From positions 1,079,839,788 through 1,079,903,787 of the forward strand of contig OX336389.2 of the NCBI GenBank assembly GCA_946902985.2: DNA of 64,000 nt, given 5' to 3'. Position numbers and translations under genes: made by a program. The stretch comes from Meconema thalassinum (Eukaryota; Arthropoda; Insecta; Orthoptera; Tettigoniidae). The notes beneath the pieces were generated by a model. It was not told where the DNA came from and made no database searches. It was given only the letters and a program-made list of their open reading frames with translations. Positions 10,091 through 21,564 of this stretch are shown here, in pieces (position 1 is the stretch's first letter; each line of letters opens with the position of its first letter).

Positions 10091-13000
10091 GCCACGGGCG
10101 TCGCGTTATCAATAATTTACGTTCCTCCGTAAGGAGTTGTAAAGCAGTAAAAGTACAGTATCGCCGTGTTTGAAAAAAAATTAGGAAAATCCTAGTTACA
10201 GGATTTAGGTCCGACAGTATAAAAGTTTACAGTGAAAAGTTCGTAAAATACAGTCAGAGCAGGCTGCGAATGTAGGACTCAGGGCGAGAGGTCTTTAAGT
10301 AAACGACCAAAAATATCATAACGTACGGAAGTACCGTAACAGAAGGATAAACAGTTTATCTAATTTAAAGAACCCGAGCAGGGACAGAGAAAATAAGGTT
10401 CGTAAGTATTTTAGAAGATTAGAAGTGCAAGAACCGAATAAGCAAAGGAGAAGACAGGAAACTATAGACATTCGTTTCAAGAAAGCAGACGAACTATTCA
10501 AAAGCACTAAGACGCAAGTAGTATTAGTTGCTAAAAAATCGATAGGTCACCGATAAATTATCTAGGGGACCGTAAACAGAACAGACTTTCATTAAGATCA
10601 ATAAACAGAATCTAAAAGGGGAGCCGTTCGTGTCAGAGGAATAACAGATCGTCAAGAACGGGATTCGAAGGAGTGCTATTGCAGGGAGAAAGTAGACGAG
10701 TCGAGACTTTCACATTCAGAGAGGATAGGAAGCCGACATTACTAAATTTCACCCTTGGAGACGGGAGATCAAGAGGTCACGTGTGATAGGCTTAAATAGC
10801 GGCCTAGTGATCAAAATTTGTGAAGTGTAAATATATCAAGTTTTTGTGTTAAAAATAATATATTTTCAGTGTTTTTTTTTATTGTGTGTTCTAAACGGAT
10901 ACACCAGTGTATTTAAAATGTTATTAGTGTTAAATATATACGTGTTAAATATGTGTCAAGATATATCTGTACATGCAATGAAGTTGTACACGATGGAGTA
11001 AGTTAAAAGGTGGGCCAAAAATGACACATCGCACGAGGAGAAGGGTCAAGAAACGACCTTAAACATGTGAGTAAAGATTTTCATTATGTTTTGGTGTCGG
11101 GAAATGATTGTGTACAAATCCACCGGAGTTTTTGAGTAAAAGGGATGTTTTTAAATAACTAAATACAGAATAAGAACGCGGTCTGAACAAAAATAGAATT
11201 TTGAGAAATTATAAATAATTATGTGAAAGAATAAATCCTGTAGAGGAAATGTATGAATAAAATGTCAGTGTATTTGACTAATGTTATAAAAGCAAGCGTA
11301 TTATTAATAATAATAATAATATAAAGGAAATATAAATAAAGATTAAATTGAATAATATGAAAGTAAGAGCATTGGAGCCTTACTAAAAATATAAGACATG
11401 ATGTTAAAGCATGTTATTAAAATAGAGAAATTATTGTCAAAGGAAAAGATTAATATAAAAATTGAGATATGTATCAATTGTTAATATGGAATTTGTCAGT
11501 TCTTTGGAAGACGCTAGGCTTAAAAATAAAGTACAGCGCAATGGAGCGCAATTAAAATAAAAGTGTCACGCTAGGAACGCGTAAAAGTTAAAGTACTTGG
11601 TAAGTTACTTATGAAGGGTAGTTGATTGCAGTGAATTGAGATATGTTGTAAGTCCTCTAATTGTGACGTAGATCACGAGGCCATGTGTGTGTTATTTATA
11701 TTGAAAAGAGAGCAAATGTATGGTATTATTGAGCGTAGGTCATGTAGGCTACGGCTGACCCTAAATCGCATTTTATATAAGTCCTCCAATGTGGAAATGG
11801 ATCCCGAGGCATGTTAAGAGATTCGAACCTAGAATCCTCTTGTTGTTGAAGCCCCTAATTATTCGTCGTAGAATGTGTATTACTCTTCCCAATCAATGAG
11901 GACCCTTTATAATTAATAAATGCCAAGGTTACGAAAGTGGTTTATGAGCCAAATAATATTGTTGAAAGTAATACGAGAAGTAGAATGCCAGGTCTCCCCA
12001 AAGAACTGAAAATGAAAGGAAGATTTGTTTAAAAGCTTTGAAGAGAGCTCCACCCGCAGACTAAACGGGAAGTTTCCCGCACAGTCATAAATCACGCTCA
12101 AGTATTACGGTCAGACCCTAGGAGCAGGAGGGGTGGCTGAAGGCCGTCTTGTAAGAAGTAATGAATACACCGTGAGTGTTTAAAAGTTGTTAATGACCCG
12201 GGAAGTGAACCGAGGTCCATGTAGATTGATAATTATCGCTTGCCAGTTCAGATCGTAGTTTTCTTATGTGATAATGGTCTTATAAGACAAAATAATAAAT
12301 AACAATCCCTATTGTAATGCTGTATGGAAGTAGGATTCCCCGAGTTAATTGAAGATAACTAGGTTCCGGGAGTAATCATAGTTTTTGACTGTGTCAAGTA
12401 ATCTTTATAACTCTGGAGTACACAAGTATTTTCCCGATCACCGTGATGAATTTGTAAAATTTGAGAGAGATGGTAAATGCTGAGAACATGTGAAGTGCCC
12501 AAATATTGATGTAGATAATTAACATGTAATTTTAAATGTAATTATATATTTGTTTTGATGATAAGAAAAGATAAAAATAGTTTTTGAGGTGTACAAGAAA
12601 ATTACACCATTATTTTTGGAAAATATCGAGCCAAAGGAGCTCGTAGTTATATGGAACTTTAAGATAGATACTTTATGGAAGTAAAAATAATTATGAATTG
12701 TTGGTTTTAAAAGGAAACCATGTGTTTTAATACAATATTTGTTTTATTCTTATATTATTCCTTGTTCACTTGGAACAAGTAGAAGATTATTGGTCAGTAA
12801 TTTAATTGTTTTATTGTTTGTAGCGCCATAATTTTGGTTAATTGAATGTTTTAAAATAGGAGTTGATTTTGTTGTTATTTTTGCAAGTGTATCCTCTATT
12901 TAATCCAAAATGTGTAAGTCACAGAGTGGGAGAACATACTACAACCCCGAAAATCCCGAATTGAGCAATGCTGGCATACTGTGATTTGCATATTTCTTGC

Positions 13001-13320
13001 TAAAAGGGCACAGTATTAAAAAGTATTTGTAATTAGAAATAAGGAAAAATTAAGTAAAAAGTAACAACCCGGTCCTTACTTATAACCAATTGAACACGGA
13101 ATTAATTTTCTTACTGGAATTAACTTCCATGGATAGTTGGATTCAAAATAATTATTTTTTAAACATGCTGCAGTCAGAATCTTTACGTTCTTCCTTAGAA
13201 TTAATTAAGGTAAATGTAGCCGTGCTTTGAACGAAGAAGAAATAAGTTGTGTAGGCTGTCAGAATTATATTTAAATTTCCGATTCAATTTAAAAAATAAA
13301 AACATTGAAATTGTTTTAAG
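10091..13320. other. 3.2 kb AT-rich non-coding DNA, nothing recognised
   Basis: No ORF over about 60 codons carries family motifs. A weak internal duplication exists: AAGTCCTCTAATTGTG...GATCACGAGGCCATG (11650) and AAGTCCTCCAATGTGG...GATCCCGAGGCATG (11780). It could be a decayed element or plain intergenic or intronic DNA. Confidence 0.4.
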
Positions 13321-13656
13321 TGAAAATGAAAATCCACAGCCTGCTTCCAGTTGACCGACCGGGTCAGGGAATGGAATGATTAAAGCCCCATCTAGCGACG
13401 AGAATATGAACAGTGCTGGCTGCCGAAGCCTATCGCCCTCCCCTGGGGCAATGATTAAATGAATGACAGATGAAAGAAATGATAGTGGAGAGTGTTGCTG
13501 GAATGAAATTTGCCACAGGGAAAACCGGAGTACCCGGAGAGAACCCTGACTGCTTCCGCTTTGTAAAGCACAAATCTCACATAGAATGACCGGTATTTGA
13601 ATCACGGACCTAGGGGTGAGACGCCGGCGTGCTGCCCACTAAGCCACGGAGGCTCT
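13321..13656 (-). mobile_element. tRNA-derived SINE, about 335 bp
   Basis: On the minus strand the head is CCTCCGTGGCTTAGTGGGCA (A-box TGGCTTAGTGGGCAGC) with B-box-like GGTCCGTGATTCAAATACC. The body has GGGAGGGCGATAGGCTTCGG and CTAGATGGGGCTTTAATC. It ends CTGTGGATTTTCATTTTCA. The structure is complete from head to tail. Confidence 0.85.
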
Positions 13657-13859
13657 TGTTTTAAATGAAACAATTAAAATAAAGTTTTAAATATTTAGCA
13701 TCCGTTTAAAATAAATCTACCAGCTGCGGAAAAAAATATTAATATTTCATCTTATAAATATAGGTAGGAGATAATTTTGTTCATCAAAATCTAGTATTTC
13801 ACTACATGTGGCTTTGCATCATAAACATAACCACTCATACATATTTCTTTGGCATCAAA

Positions 13860-14070
13860 AGGGTTAATGAAGGGTCAGAGAAGGCATTTTGGAAGGAAGT
13901 TGGCAGTAGACCTGTTGAAAGAAACGGTCCTGGCATTTTCTTGGTGTTGCAAGTGGGAAAGCACAAAAATAATTTTCAGGACGGCCGAAGTGCGATGCGA
14001 ACCCAAGCTATCCCGATTCCAGTGAGACACGAGCTAGTGCGTTAGAGCTCTCGGCCACAGTGGCTGGTTA
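13860..14070 (-). mobile_element. SINE (type CGGCCGTCCTGAAAATG), partial
   Basis: The minus strand reads GTGGCCGAGAGCTCTAACGC ... CTTGGGTTCGCATCGC ... CGGCCGTCCTGAAAAT and then a CAGGACCG...CTTCC body. It is the same family as the full copy at 15816-16180, and its 3' end is decayed. Confidence 0.7.
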
Positions 14071-15022
14071 CTATTAGTCTATGTATCATCTTATATATTT
14101 CAGTATTTCAGTGGAGTAGATCCCTCCTGCAGCGGTCTCAAGCGACCGATCGTGATAAATGAGTATTCAATTGAAAGAAAAAGACATTAGCAGTGACAAA
14201 TTGCACTCAAATTTCATAAATATCTATAATTTCATTAAAAAATAACTTTAAAAAATGTGCTGAGTATGCGATTTGCAGACACTGTTGCTGTAGGTAAATA
14301 CGCTCCATAATTCCTGTCCACTTAATATTTTTGCCGCTGTGACGCCTCTTTCTTGTCATTTTAACATTTTGAGATCTTTCCTTTATCATTTAGCATGGAT
14401 TTCAGAAACAGTAAATCAAAAGAACTAGTATTGAAATCACATAATTCCATAATTATCGCATAACCGGTGAGTGTTATGATGATCCAATTTGCAGTGATTG
14501 CCTTCTTAAGTTAGGGAACGTAGAACTTGGAATTCTAACTGAAATGTAAATAGTGTTCTATAATCATTTGGTTGAAATGAAAACATAACCTTTCCCCTTA
14601 AGTCTCTCATTATAAACCTATTGGGGAAAGTGTGGTTTATGAACATGCGAGATCTCTCGCACGGGTCCGCTCGTGTAATTAAATTGTCTTATTACAATAT
14701 TACACGTAGCCCCCGAATTCGTATATTATGAAGGCCATAATGGATACCAGCAAAGTGCAAATAAAGCCAGAGTTTCCGCAACAAACATTGAGAGGAGTAA
14801 ATCCGTGCTCTATTGTCACGGAGCACGTGCTAGCGTCCGCCAACTAGTGACAATGGTTTTGTACCAAGGGCCGGGATAGCTATATGGCATAATTGAGGCC
14901 AGTAAATGAAGGAGCAGTACCTTACGTCCTTACGAAGGGACCCAGCAAAATTGTCTATTGTCTGTGCCACGTCCAGAAACAATTGAATCTAAAATGAGAC
15001 ATTTGGAAAGAAAATACGGTTG
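14071..15022. other. Non-coding, nothing recognised
   Basis: This is unique-looking DNA with no coding frame of interest and no recognised repeat. Confidence 0.4.
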
Positions 15023-15090
15023 GTTGGTTGGTTGGTTCCTTAGTTTAAGGGCTGCGACAACGCGGTCGGGTAGCCCCGTGTACTTGACTG
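15023..15090 (-). mobile_element. SINE 3' end fragment with (GGTT)n tail
   Basis: GGTTGGTTGGTTGGTTCC is followed by TTAGTTTAAGGGCTGCGACA, the 3' end of the SINE at 34486-34885 with its simple tail, minus strand. The same tail in the other orientation lies at 18588-18634. Confidence 0.7.
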
Positions 15091-15671
15091 GCTGACTTTA
15101 AGGGGAACATCTAAATGAGCAATCTTGTAACGGAAAATGCCGGACATTTTCGATAAATTTGAAAAGTCGGCCGGACATTACCAAAATGATTGAAAAGCAG
15201 GACATGCCCTTCAAAAGCCGGACGGTTACCCTACGATGGAACCAAATTTTTAACCAAGCTCAATCAAATTGCTCAATAATTACAAATGACGTCAAATCTG
15301 ATGAGGGCGATACTTCTGTCCAGCATGACAAATGAGTTTGATTGCATACAATCCTTTGTATTATTATTATTATTATTACATTTATGCCGCGTGTTGATTA
15401 TATTAAATGAAAAATGAGGTATCAGTTTTGTTTTATTACCATCTAAATTTTTGGATGAAATCACACAGGAGGAATAATACTGTATGTCGAGTTCGCCCTT
15501 GTTAGAAAATTGTAATAACATTCTTCTCAAAACGTGCAATTGTAGAGTTTGCCTTTCTGGTCAGGAACACCTCATATCTACTATAGAAATACGTCTTGCC
15601 TGCTGTCCCCAAGGTTGCAAGATCAAATCATATTCCAGTCATTTTGATTTTGAGAGTGCACACATGTAACG

Positions 15672-15796
15672 ACGCCGTGTTAATAGCTCTACTGGCACGT
15701 TAAAGATCGCCATCGGGGTAAAATTTTGACAACCTGGCGTCTCTAAAAGCCACAATTGTTAAAAAGGGACGTAAAACCAATAACATTATTATTATT
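15672..15796 (+). mobile_element. SINE body fragment with ATT tail
   Basis: It matches the SINE body at 22071-22248 from CTACTGGCACGTTAAAGATC through GGGACGTAAAACCAATAACA to (ATT)n. The tail was the landing site for the next SINE. Confidence 0.7.
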
Positions 15797-15815
15797 ATTA
15801 TTATTTCTTTACTTA

Positions 15816-16180
15816 CCGACAGTAGTGGCTACGCTGGCTAAAGCGCAGCATTAGGTCATGTGGCCAAGCTCTCTGCTGACTCGGTAGACGCGTGGGTTCG
15901 ATCCCCACCGTCGGCCGTCCTTGAAATGGTTTTCCGTGGTTCCCCCATTTTCAACACCAGGCAAATGCTGGGACGGTACCTTCTGACAGGCCACGGCCGC
16001 TTCCTTCCACATCCTTGCCCAGTTTCATTCACCATCATTCATTTCATCTCTCATGAACTCCTCTCATGAGGTTGGCGTCAGGAAGGGCATCCGGCCGTAA
16101 AAACCATCGCCACAATGACTGCCATCGCATCTCATCCCCGACCCCGTTGGTAAAACGGGAATAATAAGGGGTAGACATAC
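15816..16180 (+). mobile_element. Full-length tRNA-derived SINE with 19-bp target duplication
   Basis: It is flanked by ATTATTATTTCTTTACTTA at 15797-15815 and again at 16181-16199, an exact 19-bp duplication. The head has an A-box-like GTGGCTACGCTGG and B-box GGGTTCGATCCCC. CCGAC at the start can pair with GTCGG after the T-arm, as an acceptor stem would. The body has GGTTTTCCGTGG, GGCCACGGCCGCTTCCTTCC and GGGCATCCGGCCG. It inserted into the ATT tail of the older SINE. Confidence 0.9.
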
Positions 16181-16244
16181 ATTATTATTTCTTTACTTAT
16201 TTATTTATCCATTTTAGTGATTATTTATTATTTGTTTCTTAGTT

Positions 16245-16272
16245 AGTTACTTACTTACTTACTTACTTACAA
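16245..16272. repeat. (TTAC)n microsatellite
   Basis: TTACTTACTTACTTACTTAC lies just after the SINE duplication. Confidence 0.9.
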
Positions 16273-16429
16273 GGTGTCACCGATTCGAACCATCTTTAGT
16301 ACACGTGTAGGGCATGACCAGGCGTATACCAGGTGCAAGAAGTAAGGTGCGATCTCAGCCGTTTCCGAGAAATTAATTAATTGCAATTACAGTGCGGCGT
16401 CTATGTGCGGTGTACGCATGTGTTTTACG

Positions 16430-16850
16430 CCCCTGACAGATAGCACCTTGTCGCGTCAGTTAGTTACACATAGCACATTGTCGCATTTAAACATCGTGTC
16501 AGATGTGTTACAGATAGCATATTGTAGCGTCAGTTTTGTTACAGATAGCACATTGTCGCATTTAAACATCGGGTCAGATGTGTTACAGATAGCATATTGT
16601 CACGTCAGTTTTGTTACAGATAGCACATTGTTGCGTTTAATCGTCGTATCAGTTTAGTTACATATAACACATTGCCACGTCAGTTTAGTTGCAGACCGCA
16701 CATTGTCGCTTTTAAACATCGTGTCAGTTTAGTTACAGATAGCCCATTGTCGCGTTTAAACGTCATGTCAGTTCAGTTATAGATAGCACATCTTCGCGTT
16801 TAAACGTCGCATCAGGTTAATTACAGACAATACTTTGTATTTTGCGACCA
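16430..16850. repeat. Minisatellite of about 40 bp (GTTACAGATAGCACATTGTC)
   Basis: About ten units of GTTACAGATAGCACATTGTC + GCGTTTAAACGTCGTGTCAG or a shorter form. Some alternate as a higher-order pair (about 82 bp around 16480-16610). Confidence 0.85.
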
Positions 16851-16959
16851 GTATATGACAAATTGAACATTTTACATACATATATCCATTACTCGAACGT
16901 TCGAATAGTCGAATTTATTTTGACATCTAAATTCCCTTTGGCGTTTTTTTTTCATCTAC

Positions 16960-17760
16960 ACTACATTTTGTAGGTATTTTTGTTCTACGTTGCATTTTGT
17001 AAGTATTTTCGATCTAAAATGCATTTTGCGTGTGTTTTCAACCTCAATTGAATTTTGTAAAGATTGACAATCTAAATTGCCTTTTAGCATGTCTTTCAGT
17101 GTAGGAGCAGTGCATTTTAGTGAGTATTTTGAATTTAAATTGCATTTTGTAAGTATTTGCAACCCAAACCGCATTTCGCAAGAATTTTAAACATAAATTG
17201 CATTTTGTATGGTGGGCATTTTGCAAGTATTTTGATTCTCAATTGCATTTTGTGGGTATGTTGAATCTAAATTACATTTTGTAAGTATCTTCAATCTAAA
17301 TTGCATTACGGTATGTCAGTTTTGTCAATCCAAATAAGTAGTTTGAATCTACAGTGCATTTTGTAAGCATTTTCAATTTCAATTGCATTTTGTAAGTATT
17401 TTGAACTTCAATTGCACTTTGTGAGTATTCTGAATCTGAACCGGCCTTTTTCAATCTAAATTACACTGTGTCTTTTCAATTTCCATTGCAGAACCTAAAT
17501 TGCATTTTGTACGTATTTTTCATCTCATTTTCATTTTGTGAGTATTTTGAATTTCAATTGCATTTTGTAAGTATTTCGACTCTACATTGCATGATGTACG
17601 TATTTTGAACCTAGCCTACATTTTGTGCGTATTTTTAAATCTATTCCTTTCGTGAGTATTTTCGTTCTAAATTCCCTTTTGTAAGTATTACCGCTCTCCA
17701 ATTTGTGAGTAGTTTCAATCTGAGTCACATTTTGTAAGTATTTTCAGTCGCACTTAATTT
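16960..17760. repeat. Minisatellite of about 30-36 bp rich in GTAAGTAT
   Basis: More than 20 degenerate units of the form AATTGCATTTTGTAAGTATT + TTGAATCT. GTAAGTAT occurs exactly seven times and GTGAGTAT four times, all on the plus strand. No coding content. Confidence 0.85.
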
Positions 17761-17769
17761 TCGTTTTGG

Positions 17770-17880
17770 TTTCCATTTCATTGTCATTTTCGCTATCACC
17801 CAGACCATTAGAGGTCGATAACCTAGATGTTAGGCCCCGTAAAACAACAATTATCATCATCATCATCATCATCATCAACA
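17770..17880 (+). mobile_element. SINE 3' tail with (ATC)n
   Basis: CATTAGAGGTCGATAACCTA, then GATGTTAGGCCCCGTAAAAC, then (ATC)n, reads as the 3' end of a retroposon. The stretch 17880-18060 after it is not recognised. Confidence 0.55.
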
Positions 17881-18114
17881 ACTTCTCTACCAGCTGTGTG
17901 CCCACCATCTTGGGAGACATTGCTTACCCCTTCCAACTTCATCCCCGATATAATAAGCCCACGTCCTCTCCTGGACTATTTACCAACTTGGCAGCAAAGT
18001 TGCAAATCTATCTCCACGATCCAAGCGTCACATTCCCCTGCTTGCTTGATATCTAAATTACTGCCCTGACCTTCCTCTGATCACCCAGTGTCAGCCCCTT
18101 TCAGGTGAGTGGGA

Positions 18115-18566
18115 CACCATAGTCGTGGGATTTTGAAGAGCGTTAAATATCCCTTAGTATGCCTTCCATAGGAGGGGAAGTAATGCCGGTGGGCCCATGT
18201 CATAGGCCTCGGGTGCCGGGTGCAAGCTTTGTTATTTGACACCCAGAGAATAGCTTGCATGTCGAATTTAGTTGTTCCTTCAAGCACTATGAAAGTCAAG
18301 GAGGTTAGATATCTAAGCTCCTTGAATACTATACCGCTTTCTAGTAGAGAAATGAGGAATTTTGTGTTGGCGGAAACTCCCGAGATTAATTTTGCCATTA
18401 TGAACACGGCCTACTGAATTCAAATGGGTTCTTTGACATGCCAATATCGTATGACATGGTGTCGTAATTTTTGCCGCCTTTCAAACATCACGTACCATGG
18501 TCAGGAGCGAACCTGCAAGGTTGGGGATAGTAGACCGACACGTTAACCACTCACCCACCGTGGAAA
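18115..18566 (-). mobile_element. tRNA-derived SINE, joined to a second SINE module
   Basis: From 18566 downwards (minus strand): CCACGGTGGGTGAGTGGTTA (A-box), GCAGGTTCGCTCCTG (B-box), GGCGGCAAAAATTACGACAC, ending near 18205. It matches 36017-36383. Adjacent 18115-18208 (plus strand) carries AAGAGCGTTAAATATCCC and GGGGAAGTAATGCCGGTGGG, the module of the SINE at 8930-9090. The two are fused or nested. Confidence 0.75.
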
Positions 18567-18587
18567 GCTAAGTCATAGATGTATGGC

Positions 18588-18640
18588 CCCTAAACTAAGG
18601 AACCAACCAACCAACCAACCAATCAACCAACCAACCTAGG
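18588..18640 (+). repeat. (AACC)n SINE tail
   Basis: GGCCCCTAAACTAAGGAACC is followed by about eight AACC repeats, the tail of the SINE family at 34486. Confidence 0.8.
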
Positions 18641-18800
18641 TTTATGCCATGTCTTGTATGGGGTTTCGCCTAGGAACACCAAGCTGTCTCATCAGTAGGC
18701 CCTTGGTATTCGTGCCCGGACCCCAACAGGGGTAGGGAACTGTGCTGTACTTCCTTCTTATGAAGCGCACTTGCGCTTCTTTACTGCGAGAGTTAAACGC
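18637..18800 (+). repeat. Dispersed repeat, inverted copy at 21885-22035
   Basis: GGTTTATGCCATGTCTTGTA, TGGGGTTTCGCCTAGGA and CCCGGACCCC recur reverse-complemented at 21885-22035 with about 80-85% identity by eye. Nature unknown. DNA at 18800-19009 is unrecognised. Confidence 0.65.
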
Positions 18801-19009
18801 ACAATCAGCCTTTCACCTCCCTATAAGCCTTTATAAATGGAAAAATCTCAAATCGCTGAAAAAGATTTAAAAAAAGCAGTTCATCTGAACGGCGATATCT
18901 CCACAACATTGTTACATTACAATCAAAGCAAAGCGTGGCAATTTACTTCTTTTGTACAAAAAGGAGTATCAGGAGGATTGGAAGACATTAGATTTTCTTA
19001 AACTGAAAG

Positions 19010-20435
19010 CAAGAAGTTCCGTGACGAACTAAAGAGCCTACTTTTCATGCCAATGATTATTCTACAGTATATGAACCTATCTAGAATAATGACGAAATTA
19101 AGTTGCTAATATCGAAATTTCTAATTAGTTCGAAATACTGTATACCTGGCATAATGTAGCCTAATAGAGCACTACAGTTGGCAGCCCTGATGACTGAACA
19201 TATTCTTAGTTCCATCTCTTAAGGTACAGAATACAAAATTTGGTTGAAGTCCAATGAATAGCATGGACGTTACATGCAGTTAAACATTGGATCTAACAGT
19301 GCGCGTAAAATCATATTGGCAACAATGTCATGCATGTATTGGTCAGAAATAATCTGAAATAATATGATCTATTGTTGTGCCAATTTTGAATGAAATCCAT
19401 TAGTTAGTATAGAAGTTACATACATTTTAAAATTGGACCTATCGGCAGGCTTAGAATCATGTTGGCAGCACTGACGTATATTAGTTACTCCAAATTCATC
19501 TAGAATGCCAGGTACTATACGTGTGCAAAGTTTAGAGCTATTGGCTTGCATACTTTCTGATATATTGATATTAGGGTAACAAAAATAGGGACAGCACATA
19601 TTAACAGTTGGCAGGCCTGGTTGCTCTTAAGAATACCCATAGTCATATCTGTTATGGTACACATAGCACATACGAAATTTGGTTGAAATCCAAATGATAG
19701 TATGGAAGTTACATGTATTTAAAGTTGGACCTATCAGCAGGCTTAGAATCATGTTGGTAGCACTGACGTATATAAGTAACTCCAAATTAATATAGAATGT
19801 CAGGTACTATACGTGTGCATAGTTTAAATCTGTCGGCTTGCATACTTTCTGATACATTGGTACTTGGATAAAATAAATTAGGAGCATTTATTAACAGTTG
19901 GCAGCCCTGGTGGGTCTTAAGAATACGCTCAGCCATATCAGGTTATGTACACATACAACATACGAAATTTGGTTGAATTCCAATTGATAGTGTAGAAGTT
20001 ATATGCATTTAAAAATTGGATCTATCAGCAGGCTTATAATCATTTTGGCAACACTGCCATGTATGGCCTCCTGGAAATTAAACTGCAATATTATTATCTA
20101 TACGTGTGCCAATTTTGAAATAGCTCCCATTCATACCTTCCAAGGAGACCTGGAGCTCAAATTTCAATTGCGATTTTTAGCAGTTGGTAGCACTGACATC
20201 ATTTTCAAATATGGCCGTGAGATATTCAGGTATAGATCTTGACTCCTACCAAATTTTGTATCGATTGCTCCAGCCGTTTAGGAGTTGATAGGGGGGGACA
20301 CACACACAGCCAGCCAGCCAGACAGACAGACAGACAGAAGGACAGACAGAAGGACAGACAGACAGACATACATACATTTGCCCGATATCATAAGTCTACT
20401 TTTTCCTCATTTTTGCAAAATGTGAAAAGTAGGCT
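19010..20435 (+). mobile_element. Non-coding element, about 1.4 kb, copy 1
   Basis: It begins CAAGAAGTTCCGTGACGAAC, with AGCCTACTTTTCA just inside the left end and its exact inverse TGAAAAGTAGGCT at the right end. The inside is built of diverged units of about 270 bp (CAGTTGGCAGCCCTG..., TTTGGTTGAA(A/T)TCCAA..., ATCAGCAGGCTTATAATCA). Near the right end lies a CAGCCAGCC/CAGACAGA simple run (20296-20375). No protein is encoded. The reverse-oriented copy at 54078-55484 has matching boundaries, confirmed by an empty site. Confidence 0.8.
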
Positions 20436-20559
20436 AATAATGAAAACTGGGAAGATTCAGGCAGCAAGAACAACCTAGAGGCATTCCTACACAGAGGAAA
20501 GGATCTTTACTTCAGTTGTTGACGGGATAATTATGTATTATTCCTGTTATTCCTGCAAA

Positions 20560-21080
20560 CAGTTCCTTCCTTGGTAGCTGTATGGTCTTCCTTCATCTTG
20601 TTATTTGGCGCCCAGAGGGCAGCTTGCATGTCGAATCTTGTCGTTCCTTGGAACGCAATGAAAGTCAAGGAAGTTAGATATCTAATCTCCCTGACACTAT
20701 AGCGCTTTCTAGTAGAAAAAGGAGGAACTTTGTGATGGCTGAAAATCCCGAGAATAATTTTGCCACTATGAACACGGCCTACTGAATTCAAATGGGTTCA
20801 TTAACATGCCAACAACGAATGGCATGCGTGCCGTGATATTTCTCGCCTATCAAAAATCACTTACCACGGCCAGGAGCGAAACCAGTGGGATAGAGAAAGA
20901 GAAAGTCAATTTAGGCTCGAAAGGAATGTTATAGATCTGCTGATACGCCAGACATGACAGCTGTCAGTCAGACCGGTTGCGCCCTCTTACAGTAAATAAT
21001 TTATTTCGACATGAAAGATTGATGGTATATTTATGAACCATACATTTTCTAAAACTAGAAGAAATTTCCTACAAAATGGA
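20560..21080. mobile_element. Partial copy of the interior of the TTAA element
   Basis: It matches 7800-8625 from TCCTTGGTAGCTGTATGGTC to CTACAAAATGGA, with one rather than three of the 150-bp units. The match ends before the TIR, so this copy is truncated or derives from a longer shared parent. Confidence 0.75.
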
Positions 21081-21344
21081 TTGTGTTAGTCATCTTGGTG
21101 TTCTTGCTTTTGAATCGGATTTGAAAGTGAAATTGGACTAATGAAATCATAATCTTCTTTGAAAATGACAAGGCAAGAAGGAAGCCCCTTCTTATTTAAA
21201 TAATTGGTGTTTTTTGCAATTGGAGGTGTATGATATCTTTTAAATTTTAAATGTTAATTCTGTGTATTAGTTTTTTTTCCTGTTTGTAATTTTAGTAAAC
21301 ACATATTTATAGTTAGATCGCAGGCATTCGCGGCCGTGTCTAGT

Positions 21345-21454
21345 TTATCATCTAGGCTTACAGGATGGAGCCATGATTAAGGCTGCTGCAATGACAGCCG
21401 AAACGTCGGGAAACAATACACGACGCGGCTCCATCCAGTAAGCCTAGATGATAA
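21345..21454. repeat. 28-bp near-perfect palindrome around a structured 54-nt loop
   Basis: TTATCATCTAGGCTTAC...GGATGGAGCC (21345-21372) is inverted at 21427-21454 with one mismatch in 28. The loop itself has GGCTG/CAGCC and CGTCG/CGACG stems with GAAA between them. This gives a three-way junction. Confidence 0.85.
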
Positions 21455-21514
21455 CCATATTTATAGTGTTTGCAACTCATAGTTAAATACACGCTCATTG
21501 AAGAAACAGTCCCA

Positions 21515-21517
<3 letters not shown>

Positions 21518-21564
<47 letters not shown>
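21518..21564. repeat. (ATT)n microsatellite
   Basis: About 15 ATT units. Confidence 0.95.

Noticed and set aside
10091..13320. Decayed LTR element
   Set aside because: I found no LTR pair, primer site or protein motif; only a weak 130-bp-spaced duplication.
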